Assembly (NCBI RefSeq): GCF_037893015.1
Contig: NC_133666.1
Location: 658,453,848 to 658,517,847, forward strand
DNA length: 64,000 nucleotides
Source of the DNA: Macrotis lagotis
Taxonomy: Eukaryota; Chordata; Mammalia; Peramelemorphia; Peramelidae
Reading direction: 5' to 3'
Part shown: positions 20,591-31,714 of the stretch, piece by piece
How the letters are laid out: each line of letters opens with the position of its first letter
Position numbering within the stretch: the stretch's first letter is position 1
Notes under the pieces: model-generated
Database searches by the model: none
The model's input: only the letters and a program-made list of their open reading frames with translations
What the model was told of the DNA's origin: nothing
Position numbers and translations under genes: made by a program

Positions 20591-20591
20591 C

Positions 20592-20800
20592 AAATTTGCA
20601 AAACACATCCCAAATATAATCTCTGTTTATGCTTGCAAGAACCCTGGAGGTAGGTGGTTTTATTATTATCTCCATTTTACAGATGAGGAAGTTGAGCTGC
20701 ATAGAGGTGAAAAGATTTGAGCAAGTTTACAGAGCTAGTAAATACATGAGGTTGGATTTGAATTCAGGTCTTTTTGATTCTAGGATCTCTGTACTAACTA
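20592..20800 (-). mobile_element. MIR SINE
   Basis: Nearly full MIR in reverse complement: GTGCTTTCAAATTTGCAAAACACATCCCAAATATAATC, TCCATTTTACAGATGAGGAAGTTGAG and AGGTTGGATTTGAATTCAGG. Confidence 0.9.
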
Positions 20801-21590
20801 GCCATAGAATACACCAAGACTTGGTCCATACCAGTCCATCAGACCTAAATATTCTGTGACTGATGGAACATCTGGGCTGTTCTCGAAGTCTCACTGAGGC
20901 TGTCATTCAATTCCTGCTATTTGCTCAGCCTCTGCCCATCCCCTCCTCTCCCAGTCCAGGTCATTCACTTGGTGGGACTCCTGTTTGCTATTCTGGGGAA
21001 ATGTGCCCCCCCCCCATGCTCTCAGCCCTCTGAGACCAGCTCTCCCCATCCTCCCACTCCCCCCCACAACCTTCCAGTCCCTCAGTGAGATTGTCCAGAA
21101 AGAGCAAATACATCTAAGCCTTGCAAAATCCCTGGCACCTAGAGATGTTATTAAAGGAGGAATCAATTCCAGTTGAGAGGATTCAAATTTACCTCTTGGT
21201 ATTTGAGGAGAAGAATTAAAAATGCAAAATTGTCCCCGAGACAAGATCCAAGTACCCCAGCCCCAGGTTTCATGTTCAATCACAGCATTAAATCTTCAGG
21301 TTTTCTCCCAGCTGGCCCCGAGGCCTGTTACTTATCTGAGTTATCTCATCCAGCTGTCTCTAGGAAGTTCTGAGCCAATCTGTTCATCAGAGCAGCCTTC
21401 ATCTAGCAGAAAAAAATCTGCAGGGTCCCTCTAGGGGAGTCCAGTCCCAAGCCCCCAACTCCTGGATCTCATGCCAGTCTGCTCTCCACACCTGTGGGGA
21501 AACTGAGTCAGGATGGTGTGGGGGTTTGGCTTAGTTGTCATGACTTTTGTCAACCTGACGTGTCTCAAGTTAAAAGAGGGAGCTGATGAG
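20801..21590. other. Unique-looking DNA, no gene seen (copy 1)
   Basis: No exon supported. Frames at 20903-21283 (-) and 21173-21434 (+) lack motifs and are retained in copy 2 with indels. Confidence 0.5.
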
Positions 21591-21594
21591 ATGA

Positions 21595-21769
21595 GAGAGA
21601 GAGAGAGAGAGACAGAGAGAGACAGAGAGAGACAGAGACACAGAGAGAGAGACAGAGACAGAGACAGACAGAGGCAGAGAGACAGAAAGACACACAGAGA
21701 CAGAAGAGACAGAAAGACAGAGAAAGAGTGGGGGGCAGAGGGAGAGGGAGAGATAGAGAGAGGGAGACT

Positions 21770-21853
<84 letters not shown>
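21595..21853. repeat. Compound (GA)n/(GACA)n/(GT)n microsatellite, copy 1
   Basis: GAGACAGAGA-type array, then (TG) at about 21770-21794, then (GA). Copy 2 (33205-33503) is about 40 bp longer. Confidence 0.95.
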
Positions 21854-21857
<4 letters not shown>

Positions 21858-22024
21858 GGAGCTGGAGGCAGGAAGGACAGGGTTCAAGGGAATAGGAATT
21901 TTTAAGCATCTGCTTTGTACTGGTTACCAGGGACACAAAGAAAGAAAGGAAAGATTCTGACTTCTAGGGGCTTATAGTCTGCTGGGGAAGCAATCTTAAT
22001 AATGATCATAATGCTAACATTAGC

Positions 22025-22200
22025 CAGTATTTATTATAGTATCTACTATTGCTCTAAACACTTGACAGATATTAGCACATTTGATCCTCATAAGAACCCT
22101 AGGAAGTAGGTGGTATTATTGTCCCATTTTACAGATGAGGAAACTGAGTCAGAGAGATAATTGGTTAAGTGACTTGCCCAGGAAATGGGCTTGCCCAGCT
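22025..22200 (-). mobile_element. MIR SINE
   Basis: TAGCCAGTATTTATTATAGTATCTACT, GTCCCATTTTACAGATGAGGAAACTGAGTCAGAGAG and AAGTGACTTGCCCAGG. Confidence 0.85.
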
Positions 22201-22369
22201 AGGAAATTTCTGTTCCTTCATGCCTGGATGCTCTTCCTCCTCAGTTCTGCCATTCAAGAACTGGGAACATTACTTTCTGTGGGAACATTTTCCCTGGCTC
22301 TCAATCCCTTCCCCAGATGCCTAATGCCATCCCTTCTGAGGATATTTCTCATCTACTCTTTATATTTTT

Positions 22370-22562
22370 TTTGTGGTCCAATCATGGCTGACTTTTCATG
22401 GCTCCATTTCTTTCTCCAGTTCATTTTACAGATGAGAAAACTGAGGGAAATAGGGGGAAGTGACTTGCCTAAGGTCATACAGCTAGGACGTGTCTGAGAC
22501 TGGATTTGAGTCTCCCTGACACAAGACATGGTGCTCCATCCACTATGCCACATAGCTGCCTT
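22370..22562 (-). mobile_element. CORE-type marsupial SINE
   Basis: GTGGTCCAATCATGGCTGACTTTTCATGG, TTTTACAGATGAGAAAACTGAGG, then GGTCATACAGCTAGGACGTGTCTGAGACTGGATTTGA and the terminal GCCACATAGCTGCC. Confidence 0.85.
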
Positions 22563-22626
22563 ATTCTGAATATAACTTAATTATTTATGTTTTTATATAT
22601 TTATTATTTATGTTTCTTTTATCTAT

Positions 22627-22628
22627 TG

Positions 22629-22656
<28 letters not shown>
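22627..22656. repeat. (TA)n microsatellite, copy 1
   Basis: Longer here than in copy 2 at about 34279-34292. Confidence 0.9.
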
Positions 22657-22661
<5 letters not shown>

Positions 22662-22664
22662 TTA

Positions 22665-22775
22665 TAAGCTTCTTGAGGGCAAGGCCTGTGGCTTTTTGCT
22701 TTGCCTTTCTTTGTCTCCTAGTGCTTTGCACCTGGCAAATGAGCAATATGGTGCTTATTGACTGATCAAATAACT
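22665..22775 (+). mobile_element. L2 3'-end remnant
   Basis: AAGCTTCTTGAGGGCAAGGCCTGTGGCTTTTTG, CCTAGTGCTTTGCACCTGGCAAATGAGCAATATGGTGCTTATTGACTGA match the L2 3' skeleton. Confidence 0.7.
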
Positions 22776-22849
22776 GGTCTTGTTCTTATGGACTAATTCA
22801 CATCTCCCTGAGGAGGATGGAGCCAGACTTGGAGGGGAGCTTAGAGACT

Positions 22850-22995
22850 GATGAGTCTAACAGCCTCATTTTACAGGTGAGGAAATAGTTCCTGAGAGGG
22901 GAAGTGACCATAAAGGTAGTAAGGTACAGAGAGATGAGATCTGACCCAGGTCCTTGGATTCCAGACTGAATACTGCTTTTATTCTACCACCCAAG
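22850..22995 (-). mobile_element. MIR-like SINE remnant
   Basis: CCTCATTTTACAGGTGAGGAAATAG, then GTAAGGTACAGAG and TCTGACCCAGGTCCTTGGATTCCAG. Confidence 0.65.
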
Positions 22996-23086
22996 GATAT
23001 GACTTGACTGTCATGGGGCTTTTGTCAACCTGAGATGTCTCAGGTTATAAGAGGGAACTAATGATGTGTGTGTGCATGTGTGTGAG

Positions 23087-23087
<1 letters not shown>

Positions 23088-23147
<60 letters not shown>
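23088..23147. repeat. (GA)n microsatellite, copy 1
   Basis: About 28 GA units. Copy 2 at 34727-34764 has only about 17. Confidence 0.95.
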
Positions 23148-23151
<4 letters not shown>

Positions 23152-23299
23152 TGGACTTGGGTCCCCTGGGTGGGATGAATTAATTATTATCTAAATAGTC
23201 TCAGTCCCAGTAATGGAAACCTTGGATAAAGCAGGTATCTCTCTCAAGAAATGATAACAGTCAGAAGCTAGGAGGGAGTGGTCTTGAATACAGACAGAT

Positions 23300-23465
23300 T
23301 AAGGGGCAGTTAGGTGGCACAGTGAATAGAGCACTAGCCCTGGATTCAGGAGTACCTGGGTTCAAATCCAACCTCAGACACTTCATAATTACCTAGCCGT
23401 GTGGCCTTGGGCAAGCCACTTAACCCCATTGTCTTGAAAAATCTAAAAAAAAAACCCAAACAAAA
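23300..23465 (+). mobile_element. Complete short marsupial SINE with TSD
   Basis: GGGGCAGTTAGGTGGCACAGTGAATAGAGCAC through GCAAGCCACTTAACCCCATTGTC and an A-rich tail. A 13-bp duplication, AATACAGACAGAT, lies at 23287-23299 and 23466-23478. Confidence 0.95.
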
Positions 23466-23881
23466 AATACAGACAGATCAACCATTTTGGGGACCCCTGC
23501 ATCAGGAGGAGGTGGAGGGTAGGAGAGAAGAGTCATGGGAAGGAACAACTTGGACTTTTTCTTCCATGACTACTGTCATTCAGACTGTGAAGTCGAATGG
23601 AAGATGGGTTGACTTTCTAGCAGCTCTAAGAAGTAATTCCCTTGAAGGGTAACCCAGATCCCTTGGAGGGGGAGAGGATCATTGGAGAAGGTTTTGCCTT
23701 TCATGCAATACCGTGTGTCTCTCCTCTAGGTGAGTTTTACTCACAGGATGGCACCAGGGTCCCTTAAGAAAGTGGGACTCGGGAGAGGCAAAGAGGACTG
23801 GATCTCCTGGCTTCTAGCCCCTTCTTTCTTCAATGTATCCTCCACTCAGCTGTCAAAGGAATAATTCTAAAGCATAGATCT

Positions 23882-24030
23882 ACTGGGGCAGTTAGGTGGT
23901 ACAATGGATAGAGCACCGCCCCAGAGACAGGAGGACCTGAATTCAAATCCAACCTCAGACAATTAATAATTACTTAGCTGTGTGACCTTGGGCAAGTCAC
24001 TTAATCCCATTGCCTTACAAAATTGGACCT
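23882..24030 (+). mobile_element. Complete short marsupial SINE with TSD
   Basis: GGGGCAGTTAGGTGGTACAATGG through GGGCAAGTCACTTAATCCCATTGCC. Near-perfect duplication AAAGCATAGATCT / AAAGCACAGATCT at 23869-23881 and 24031-24043. It is inserted into the 5' part of the L2 3' end that continues to 24625. Confidence 0.95.
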
Positions 24031-24034
24031 AAAG

Positions 24035-24625
24035 CACAGATCTGATCATGCTGCTTACCAGTTCAAACATAGTTCTCTCTTGCTTTTTCTGAGGCATTTA
24101 GAATTTTTTACAGTTCCAGTTTCAACCCAGCTTTCCAGGTGGAGGTGAATTATACACTCTTCTTCTTCATGTACTCCTCACTCCAGATAGGTTGTCTTGC
24201 CTGCTATTTCATGCACACATCTCCATCCTACATGCTTTGCATGTTCCTCTCCCCCATCCCAGAGCTTCCCTTCATTTTCACCTCTGCTTCTTAGAGACTC
24301 TCTATCAATCATCTCTACTGACCCAGTGACTTTATCATCTCTATTGACCCAGTATTGGGACTGTCTTCTTTGTCTACATATTCAAACTTCACCAGCTTTC
24401 CGGAAGGGATGTATAGTTGTTAATGCCCCATCCAAAGTAACTTTCTATGGATCTGTATCAAGATTATATCTCTTTTGTCTACTTATCCATACGTACAATG
24501 TATTTCCAGCAAAAGGCAAACTCTTAGAAGGCTGGGACTATCGCATTTCTTCTCTGTATTCCCAGTGACCAGAAGAGAGCCTGGCACATAGAATATATTT
24601 CATAGGTACTTGTTGAATTGAATTA
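24035..24625 (+). mobile_element. L2/CR1-type LINE 3' end
   Basis: From GATCTGATCATGCTGCTTACC through GTTGTCTTGCCTGCTATTTCATG, then AACTCTTAGAAGGCTGGGACTAT, CCCAGTGACCAGAAGAGAGCCTGGCACATAG and TACTTGTTGAATTGAATT. This follows the order of the L2 3' UTR. A related block of about 100 bp is at 38335-38435. Confidence 0.7.
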
Positions 24626-24739
24626 ATTCTTATGCTTATGGGCTCCTGTGAGTTTTTGGTACATTTTAATTCTTTCCATGGGGTGAAATGAGAGCTGTCC
24701 TTTACATTATATATTGAGTTTTCTCCATGTGTTCTATTT

Positions 24740-25330
24740 TTATTTTATTAAATATTTCCTAATTACATTTTTTGGGGGATGGATAGCATTCTTTATCATA
24801 AGTTCATCAGAGAAATTGCATCAATATTTTTTCCCCACAGTTTCTTTTGCTAGCTGTATTTCCTTCCATTCTATTCCTCCCTACTCCCATTTATTCTATT
24901 TTCTCTCTCCTTCACTTTGTCCCTCCTCAAAAGTGTGTTGTATCTGACAACCCTCTCCCTTGATCTTCCTTCTCTTCTGTCATCTACACCCTTCTCCCTT
25001 TCCCTCTCCCCCTTTTCCCCATCCCTTTCCTCTCATTTTCCTCTAGGATAAGATAGATTTCAATACCCAGTTGAGTGTGTATGTTATTTCCTCCCTGAGC
25101 TACTTCTGATGAGAGTAAGGCTCACTCACTCCCCCTTATCTTTCCCCTCTTCCATGCTATTGTAAAAGTTTTTCTTGCTTCTTTTATGTGAAATAGCTTA
25201 TCCTATTCTCTTTCTCCTTATCTTTCTCCCAGTACATTCCTTTCTCACCCATTAACTCCATCTTTTTAATATATTATACCTTCAAATTCAACTCCTTCTT
25301 GTGCCTTGACTATATTTATATATATATTAT
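24740..25330 (-). mobile_element. Probable L1-internal/UTR repeat, pyrimidine-rich
   Basis: Phrases such as GGATAAGATAGATTTCAATACCCAGTTGAG and CTGAGCTACTTCTGATGAGAGTAAGGCTCACTCACTC are familiar from abundant marsupial repeats. No coding capacity remains. Class is by recall. Confidence 0.4.
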
Positions 25331-25382
25331 TAGCCAAATGCTTTCAGAAGAACTAAGGGCCCTTTCACCAATATCTGTGGAA

Positions 25383-25383
25383 T

Positions 25384-25459
<76 letters not shown>

Positions 25460-25460
25460 T
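25383..25460. repeat. (CTTT)n microsatellite at the end of the left contig
   Basis: About 19 CTTT units, then GCAAGGC and the gap. It equals the expanded A-tail of the minus-strand SINE that is complete at 37173-37309. The equivalent array in copy 2 is about 95 bp longer and begins with CCTT units. Confidence 0.95.
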
Positions 25461-25467
25461 GCAAGGC

Positions 25468-25567
25468 NNNNNNNNNNNNNNNNNNNNNNNNNNNNNNNNN
25501 NNNNNNNNNNNNNNNNNNNNNNNNNNNNNNNNNNNNNNNNNNNNNNNNNNNNNNNNNNNNNNNNNNN
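25468..25567. other. Assembly gap (exactly 100 N)
   Basis: A fixed-length placeholder of unknown true size. The flanking sequences overlap each other by about 11.5 kb, so the real gap is probably negative. Confidence 1.
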
Positions 25568-25690
25568 GAAACTGAAGCAGTCTGTTAAATGACTTATCCA
25601 GGGTCACACAGCTGTGTGTTTTAGATAAGTGTTGAAGGCTGAATTTGAACTCAGGTCAACCTGACCCCAGAATCCATCACTCTGTCCCCC
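25568..25690 (-). mobile_element. CORE-type SINE, truncated by the gap (copy 2)
   Basis: Same element as 13895-14165, beginning mid-unit at GAAACTGAAGCAG. Confidence 0.85.
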
Positions 25691-26733
25691 TTTTTCTGCT
25701 ATGGATCAGTAATTCTCTTTTGGTTAGCTATTGGATGGCCAACCGATGTTTCATTTTATTTGAGTATTGGACTGTATCAAACCTAAATGACCAGGGATGG
25801 ACCAAAAACAGGCCAACTGGAGGAACTGGCATAATTAGCCTTGAAAGTGGAGGAGGGTGGTGTGCAGGAAGGTGAACTGGTCCTTTTAAGTTGATGCCTC
25901 CAGAGATTGTGGTTCTTACTTTGAGGTGTGCTACCCACTCCTGGTGGTGATACTCTCTAGTAAAATGCAGGTGGCCATTTAGCAGGCCTATGTTCTTAAG
26001 ACATGGCTACTAAAGATAACTGTAGTTAACTGTTTTAGGCCCTCCAGTTTTGTGGAGACTTAAACCTCCTTCAAGTTCTATTGGGAGAATTTCTTCCAGA
26101 CTCAGTTTATCTTCAAAGCACTCAGGAGGGATTGAATTGTTTCAGATCAAGAAAGAGGACAAATTCAGACAAATTAGAAAAGGACAAATTCAGAAGAACT
26201 GGTTTTCAGGCCTTGCTAGACTGATGACACCTTTGAATTGCTATTGGCCACCATCAATTGCCTTGGGGAAGGTCTCCTGGAAGGGTCTTGCCAGCTTTAT
26301 GGAATTCATATTTGTGCAAACTGGTTAGTTTTGAATGACTTTTGGGAAATGTCAGTGCAGCAGGACCAGTGGTCCTCCATTCTATAATTGCTTCTGGACA
26401 TCGATAGCCATTGGGGGGGGTAGAAGGAGGGGACAGACAGTGAGAGAATGAAAATCAAGGCAAATCCCTGGGATTTTAGGATTGTCCAATAGAAGTGCTG
26501 AAGGAACTCTCTGAGTCCTGTTCATCTTTTAATTTGAAATTTGAGAGATCAACCACAATTTGTCCATGTGGATTTTATTGTGATTCTTTTGTGCAAGTCA
26601 TTGAAACAATTGAAGGGACGATTCTTAAATCTCCCCAGGAGCCTAGAAACATTTCTAGGCATGGGGGTTTAGACAAATGTGCCAGTGGCATCTCATTTCA
26701 CTAGCTGAGGATAGGCAGAGGTGTTATATTTAA
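25691..26733. other. Copy 2 of the non-coding unit at 14.17-15.2 kb
   Basis: Same order, with a shorter G-run at 26413 and single-base differences. It ends with the same TATATTTAAAAG. Confidence 0.4.
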
Positions 26734-26737
26734 AAGT

Positions 26738-27736
26738 TTCCTCTCTTTCTCTCATTTTCCCCTCTCCTCCCTCCTCTCTGTCTCTCCTTTATCTTTTCCC
26801 CTGTCTTTGTCTCCCTCTTCCTCCTCACCCCTTCTCTCTCTCTTTGTCTCTGTCTCTCCTCTGTCTGTTTGTTTCTGGTTCTCTCTCTGTCTCCTTCCAT
26901 CCCTCCATGTCTCCTCTATTTCTCTCTCTGTCTCTGTCTCCTGTTTCTCCTTTATCTCTCCCTACCTGCTCCTCATCCCTTCCCTCTCTGTCTCTCTCTC
27001 TCTCTGTCTCTCTCTCTCTCTCGCTCTTCTCTCCCTCTGTTTTTGTCTGTCTGTCTCTGTCTATCCATCTCTCTCTCCCCTCTGTCTATTTCTGGTTCTC
27101 TCCTCCCCTCTATCTCTCCTCTCTCTCCTCTATTTCTCCTCTCTGTCTCTTCTCTGTTTCTTCTTTATCTTTTCTCCTCTGTCTCTGTCTCCTCCCTCCT
27201 CCTTGCCTCTTCCCTCTCTGTCTCTCTCCATCTCTCCCTTCTGTCCATCTGTTTTTGGTTCTCTCTCTCTGTCTCTTTTCCTCCCCCCCATCTCTCCTCT
27301 CTGCCTCTCCTTTATATTCCCCCTCTGTCTGTTTCCTTCCATTCCCCTCACACCTTCCCTCTTTGTCTCTGTCTCTCTCTCCCCGTTTCTGATTCTTTCT
27401 TACGTCTCTCTCCCTCTATCTCTGTTTCTCCTCTTCCCCCCCAATTCTTTCTCCCTCCTCCTCTCTCCTTCTTTCTCTGTCTCTCTTCATCCCTCTGTCT
27501 CTCTCCTCTTCCCTCCTCTGCTCTTCTCTCCCTCCTTCCCCCCCCTCTCCCCTACTGTCTCTGTCTCCCTCCTACTTACCTCTTCCCTGTCTGTCTCTCA
27601 TTCTCTTTGCCTCTCCCTCCCTTGTTTCACCTCTGTCTTTGTGTCCATTGTCTCTGGTATCTCTCTCTCCTCTCCCCCCACCTCCCCACCTGTCTGGATT
27701 TTCTTTCTCTGTCTCTCCCTGTCATATCCCTCCCAG
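26738..27736. repeat. About 1-kb polypyrimidine tract (copy 2)
   Basis: Counterpart of 15213-16198 with small C/T-run indels, which shift the spurious Ser/Leu/Pro frames. Confidence 0.95.
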
Positions 27737-28365
27737 GAAGAAGACAGCACTGGACCTCAGGAGCATCTCTTCAGTCTCCCAGAAATTAATTGCTGATCTT
27801 TGTCCAGGGGGAATAAAGTCTCTGACTTTGTGATGTTTTGCATGGTTTTCTGTCTTTGACCCAGCAGAGGAGGTCAGGGTTTGCACCCTTAGGCACCTCC
27901 TGAGCACTTTTGCCAAAGGTGGGGGCAGAGTCAGGACCTGTCCTCATGGGGCAATCAGACCCAGCAGGGGTAGTACAGTCCTCAGACCCACCAGATAAGA
28001 CATAAGAGCCCAGACCCCAATCTTGTCTCTTGTCCTGCTGACACAAGGCCAGTGGGTAGTTCCCAGGGGCAGTGACCAGGGGCAATGGGTATAGTCAGAC
28101 TTCAGCAACAAACAGAGAGACATTCAGAATGGCTTCCAGTGGCAAAAGGGGGTTTCCATGGGGGTTTTCTCATTTTCTGTAATGTAAAGTGGGACAACTC
28201 TTTCACATTGCTGCTGGTGCCCTGGGAGGGCTTGGAGCCCCAAAGGTGGCATTGTTGGGAGGGAGCTTGCTTTCTGGTAATAAGGGAGAAGGTTGAAAGT
28301 GTCTAATTGGACTCCACACAGGAAGGGGAGCAATCTCTCAGAGACTTCTTATGGGATGAAGACTT
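27737..28365. other. Copy 2 of the post-polypyrimidine segment with AATAAA
   Basis: Counterpart of 16199-16830. AATAAAGTCTCTGACTTTGTGATG is conserved at about 27812-27835. Confidence 0.4.
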
Positions 28366-28368
28366 TAT

Positions 28369-28535
28369 TGCTCTTTTGTTGTTCAGACATGTCAGTTGTA
28401 TCTGACTTATTTTGGTTCATCATTTTCCTCTTCAGCTCATTTTACAGGAAAAGGAAACTGAGGCACACAGGGTTAAGTGACTTGCTCAGGGTCACACAGC
28501 TTGTAAGTGTCTGAGGCTGGATTTGAACTCAAGAA
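28369..28535 (-). mobile_element. CORE-type SINE (copy 2)
   Basis: Counterpart of 16833-16998. Confidence 0.85.
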
Positions 28536-28750
28536 GATGAATCTTGTGGAATCTCAGTCTGTATTCTAGCCTTTTCTCCTACTACCAGTCCAGTTTTTGC
28601 TAAAATGAAACTCTTGTTAACTTCTGAATGACCTATCAGTTTTTCATTTTTTTCCATTATCAACCCTGAACTGAGAGAGTCAGGCCTCAGTAGCCTGGTA
28701 TTACACTTTTGCCTTCTACTGAGCTCGTAGTCCACTAACACTTCCAGACT

Positions 28751-28894
28751 TTTTTTTTTGCAAGGCAAATCGGTTAGGTGGCTTGCCCAAGGCCACATGG
28801 CTAGGTAATTATTAAGTGTCTGAGGCAGGATTTGAACTCAGGTACTCCTGACTCCAGGGCCGGTGCTTTATCCACTGTGCCACCTAGCTGCCCC
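28751..28894 (-). mobile_element. Short marsupial SINE (copy 2)
   Basis: Counterpart of 17218-17360, with the same flanking ACTTCCAGACTTTTT duplication. Confidence 0.95.
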
Positions 28895-29825
28895 AACTTC
28901 CAGACTTTTTATTGTATCTCTTCCATCTTATACTTATGAAGTTGAACTTTCTGGACTCAAGGGAAAGAAATAGCATCTTGATTTCTCTGGAGCTCAGGCA
29001 ACAGAAAGGATCTAAGTAGAAATCAGCCTCCCAGGCCTTCATCAAGGGTCAGACTCTCCAGCCCAGCTCTCTGATTGTCCCCCCTCTCCCTCCTTCCCTT
29101 TTACGTACAAAGCTAACTAACTAATCAGGGAGTGAGGACCTGGAAGTCAGCCGCTTCTCCCTCTTCTTGCTGGCCCCTGCTTTGGTTGGCTACTTTTCCC
29201 TGGAAGATTTATGAGCTCCTGGATAGGGAGACCGAGTCTTACTGAGACTGAGGGAAGGACCCCACTTCCCTCCACACAGAGTAGATGACCAGAAAATGTT
29301 TGTTTAATTGAATTATCTTCTTTCCATTCTCTCTTCCATTTGGACTGAGAGACAAAATAGAGAGAATAAATGACAGCAAATTTAGAGTCAGGTCTGTGTT
29401 TCTATCTCCCCCCCCCTCCCCTTCAGGGTCTTTAAAAGCCAGTTGTGGTCAAGCAAGGATTGTGATTGATCCGATTCCCATTGATCTGATTCTGGAACAT
29501 TGACCTGAGGAAAGGACCTAGTACAGACAGTCCCTGGGGAGAGGCAGAGTGGGGGGACCACCCTCTTGCCAGGAGACTGGCTCTATTTATTCCTTCGAGC
29601 TCTGCTTAAGGGATCATGAGCAGGGGACAAAGCAGTAGTGTACTGGTAAATATCTCACAATCTGCTTTCTGAAATAGTAAAGACAAGTTTTTTAGGTTTT
29701 AATTTGTATTATTAACATTTTATCCATCACTTCCTTAAGTCTAAATATCAACAATATAATAAGTTGAATTCTGATTTGTAGCATTTGCCAATTTTCATGG
29801 GGATAAATGCTCTCATGGGGGTAAT
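28895..29825. other. Copy 2 of the unique segment at 17.36-18.28 kb
   Basis: No gene seen. It includes the decayed L2-like 3' end at about 29192-29328. Confidence 0.4.
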
Positions 29826-30006
29826 TTTTTTAATTTTTTTTAATTTTTATTTTTTTTAGGTTTGGTTTTGCAAGGCAAATGGGGTTAAGTAGCTTGCCCA
29901 AGGCCACACAGCTAGGTAATTATTAAGTTTCTGACACCAGATTTGAACCCAGGTACTCCCGACTCCAGTGCGGGTGCTTTATCCACTATGCCACCTAGCC
30001 GCCCCG
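29826..30006 (-). mobile_element. Short marsupial SINE (copy 2)
   Basis: Counterpart of 18290-18464. Confidence 0.9.
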
Positions 30007-30349
30007 GGTAAATTTTAGCAATGGATATAACACAGATTTGAACTACTGCCAGCACATCCTTGGGACCCCAGGAACAGGTCAGAGAGGAATCTACATAATT
30101 CAGATTCTCCACAACATTTATTCTTCTTCTCCCCTTTCTCAGGTCTCCATCTCCTATCTGTTTTAAGCTGGATTTAAATGAATAATTAATGCCAACTGAT
30201 GCCATCAAAGACTTCATTTTTTTTTGCTTTGTGACCTCTCTCCATCAAAACAGATCACAACTCTTCCATGACTTAGTTTTTGTTATTTAGAACCTAAAAT
30301 TTTACAGGTTTAGTGGGGAGCTCTTGGTGAGGCAAATCCCTTTATTGAG

Positions 30350-30719
30350 AAGGAAGGAAAGATAGAAAGAAGGAAAAGAGGTAGGGCAGGAAGAAGGAAG
30401 GGAAGGAGGGAGGAAGGAAGAAAAGAAGAAAGGGGGAGTGAATAAGGGAGGAAGGAAGGAAGAGAGGGAGGGAGATAAGAAGAGAGGTAGTGAATAAGGG
30501 ACAAAGGAAGGAAGGCAGGGAAGAAGAAGGGGAAGAAAGGAAGGGAGGGAGAAAAGGAAGGGAGAGAAGGAGGAAGAATGTAAGGAAGGAGGGAGAGAAG
30601 AAAGGGAAGAAGGAAGGGAGGGAGTAAGGGAGGGGAGGAAAGAAGGAAGGAAGAGAAGGTAGGAGGAGTGAAGTAGGTGGAGGGAGGATAGAGGAAGGGA
30701 AGAAGGGAAAGAAGGAAGG
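30350..30719. repeat. Purine tract (copy 2, longer allele)
   Basis: Contains the additional 52-bp repeat unit at about 30437-30488 that is absent from copy 1. Confidence 0.95.
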
Positions 30720-30774
30720 TTAAACATTAGTTAATGCTTACTATGCTAAGCATAGAAACAACAACCCTAGGAGA

Positions 30775-30915
30775 GAGATGCTATTATTATTCTCATTTTA
30801 TCATTGAGGAAACTGAGGCAAACAGGGGTTAAGAGACTTGCCCAGGGTCCCACAGCTAGTAAGTGTTTGAGACTGGATTTTGAACTCAGGTTCTTCTGAT
30901 TCCAAGGCCCTGCGC
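30775..30915 (-). mobile_element. CORE/MIR-type SINE remnant (copy 2)
   Basis: Counterpart of 19185-19325. Confidence 0.85.
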
Positions 30916-31705
30916 TCTGTCTATATCTTGGCTTGTAGAATCTTAGGTCAGCTTCTCTTTTCCCCTCCCAGCACAATTCCTAGGACCAGAGCCCCCACGA
31001 GGCTGCACATATTTAACAGAATGTGCTGGTATGTGTCTGAGACAATCAGGGTGAGCAGAAGAATGTACAGATGGAGAGGGGGGGCAGCTCTGGAGAAAGA
31101 GCCCAGGGACAGAGCATTGCAAGCAGATGGAGAGGATGGGGATGCTGATAAGGCTTCTTATAGCCAGCTGCTTCCCCTAGGAGGAGCAAGCCCCTGGTGA
31201 GCCAACCAGGGCCACGGGGAGGAGAGGGACTAGGACCAGATTCCTGGTGGTGAGCTGCAGAAGGAGTTCAGGAAGGAGCCACACATGAAGGAGGACCTAC
31301 CTCGTCAGGGCACATCTCTGCCTCTCTATGGGGGCTCCCTAAGTGTAGGAGTCATCTTTTATCCCTCCACCAGGTGATTCTTTAGATCAGAGTCTTGTCT
31401 CCTTCCTGAGGGGGAGGGAACTTCTAGGGCAGGACTACGCCTCATCTTTCTGTTAGGAGGTTCTGGGAAGAAAGGCCATGTCTACTCCTCAGTCTTCCCC
31501 TTCCAGATTGGTGGGAAGGAAGAGGGTCAAGAGCAAGGAAGACTGGCTTCCCCCTCCAATGCTGATTTTTTTTTTTTGAGAATAGAGACCATATCTTTAC
31601 TCTGAGACTGGGGGGCTTTCTGAGCAAATGACTCAAAACAAGGGTTCTGAGGGAAGAGATTAAGCCTCCCCACCTTTAATATTGGACTGTTGTTGAGAAG
31701 AGAGT
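30916..31705. other. Unique-looking DNA (copy 2), no gene seen
   Basis: Counterpart of 19330-20100, with a 13-bp insertion at 31328-31340 and a T-run in place of TATTC near 31567. Confidence 0.5.
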
Positions 31706-31714
31706 CTATATTCT

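Larger units (their letters stand above)
14038..25467 (+). repeat. Large duplicated block, copy 1 (about 11.4 kb)
   Basis: Matches 25568-37180 from end to end in the same order and orientation. Outside simple repeats the copies differ by scattered substitutions, roughly one per 100-300 bases where I compared them (for example near 14274, 14660 and 14848). Copy 1 stops at the 100-N gap in the middle of a SINE that is complete in copy 2. The most economical reading is an unmerged overlap between two contigs, not a genomic duplication. Confidence 0.95.

Noticed and set aside
21513..21905. Arg/Glu/Asp-rich SR-like protein (also 33125-33556)
   Set aside because: Translation of GAGACA repeats. The array length differs between copies with frame changes.
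25383..25460. CRISPR-like or satellite array
   Set aside because: It is a plain CTTT microsatellite derived from a SINE tail, in a vertebrate genome, with no spacers.
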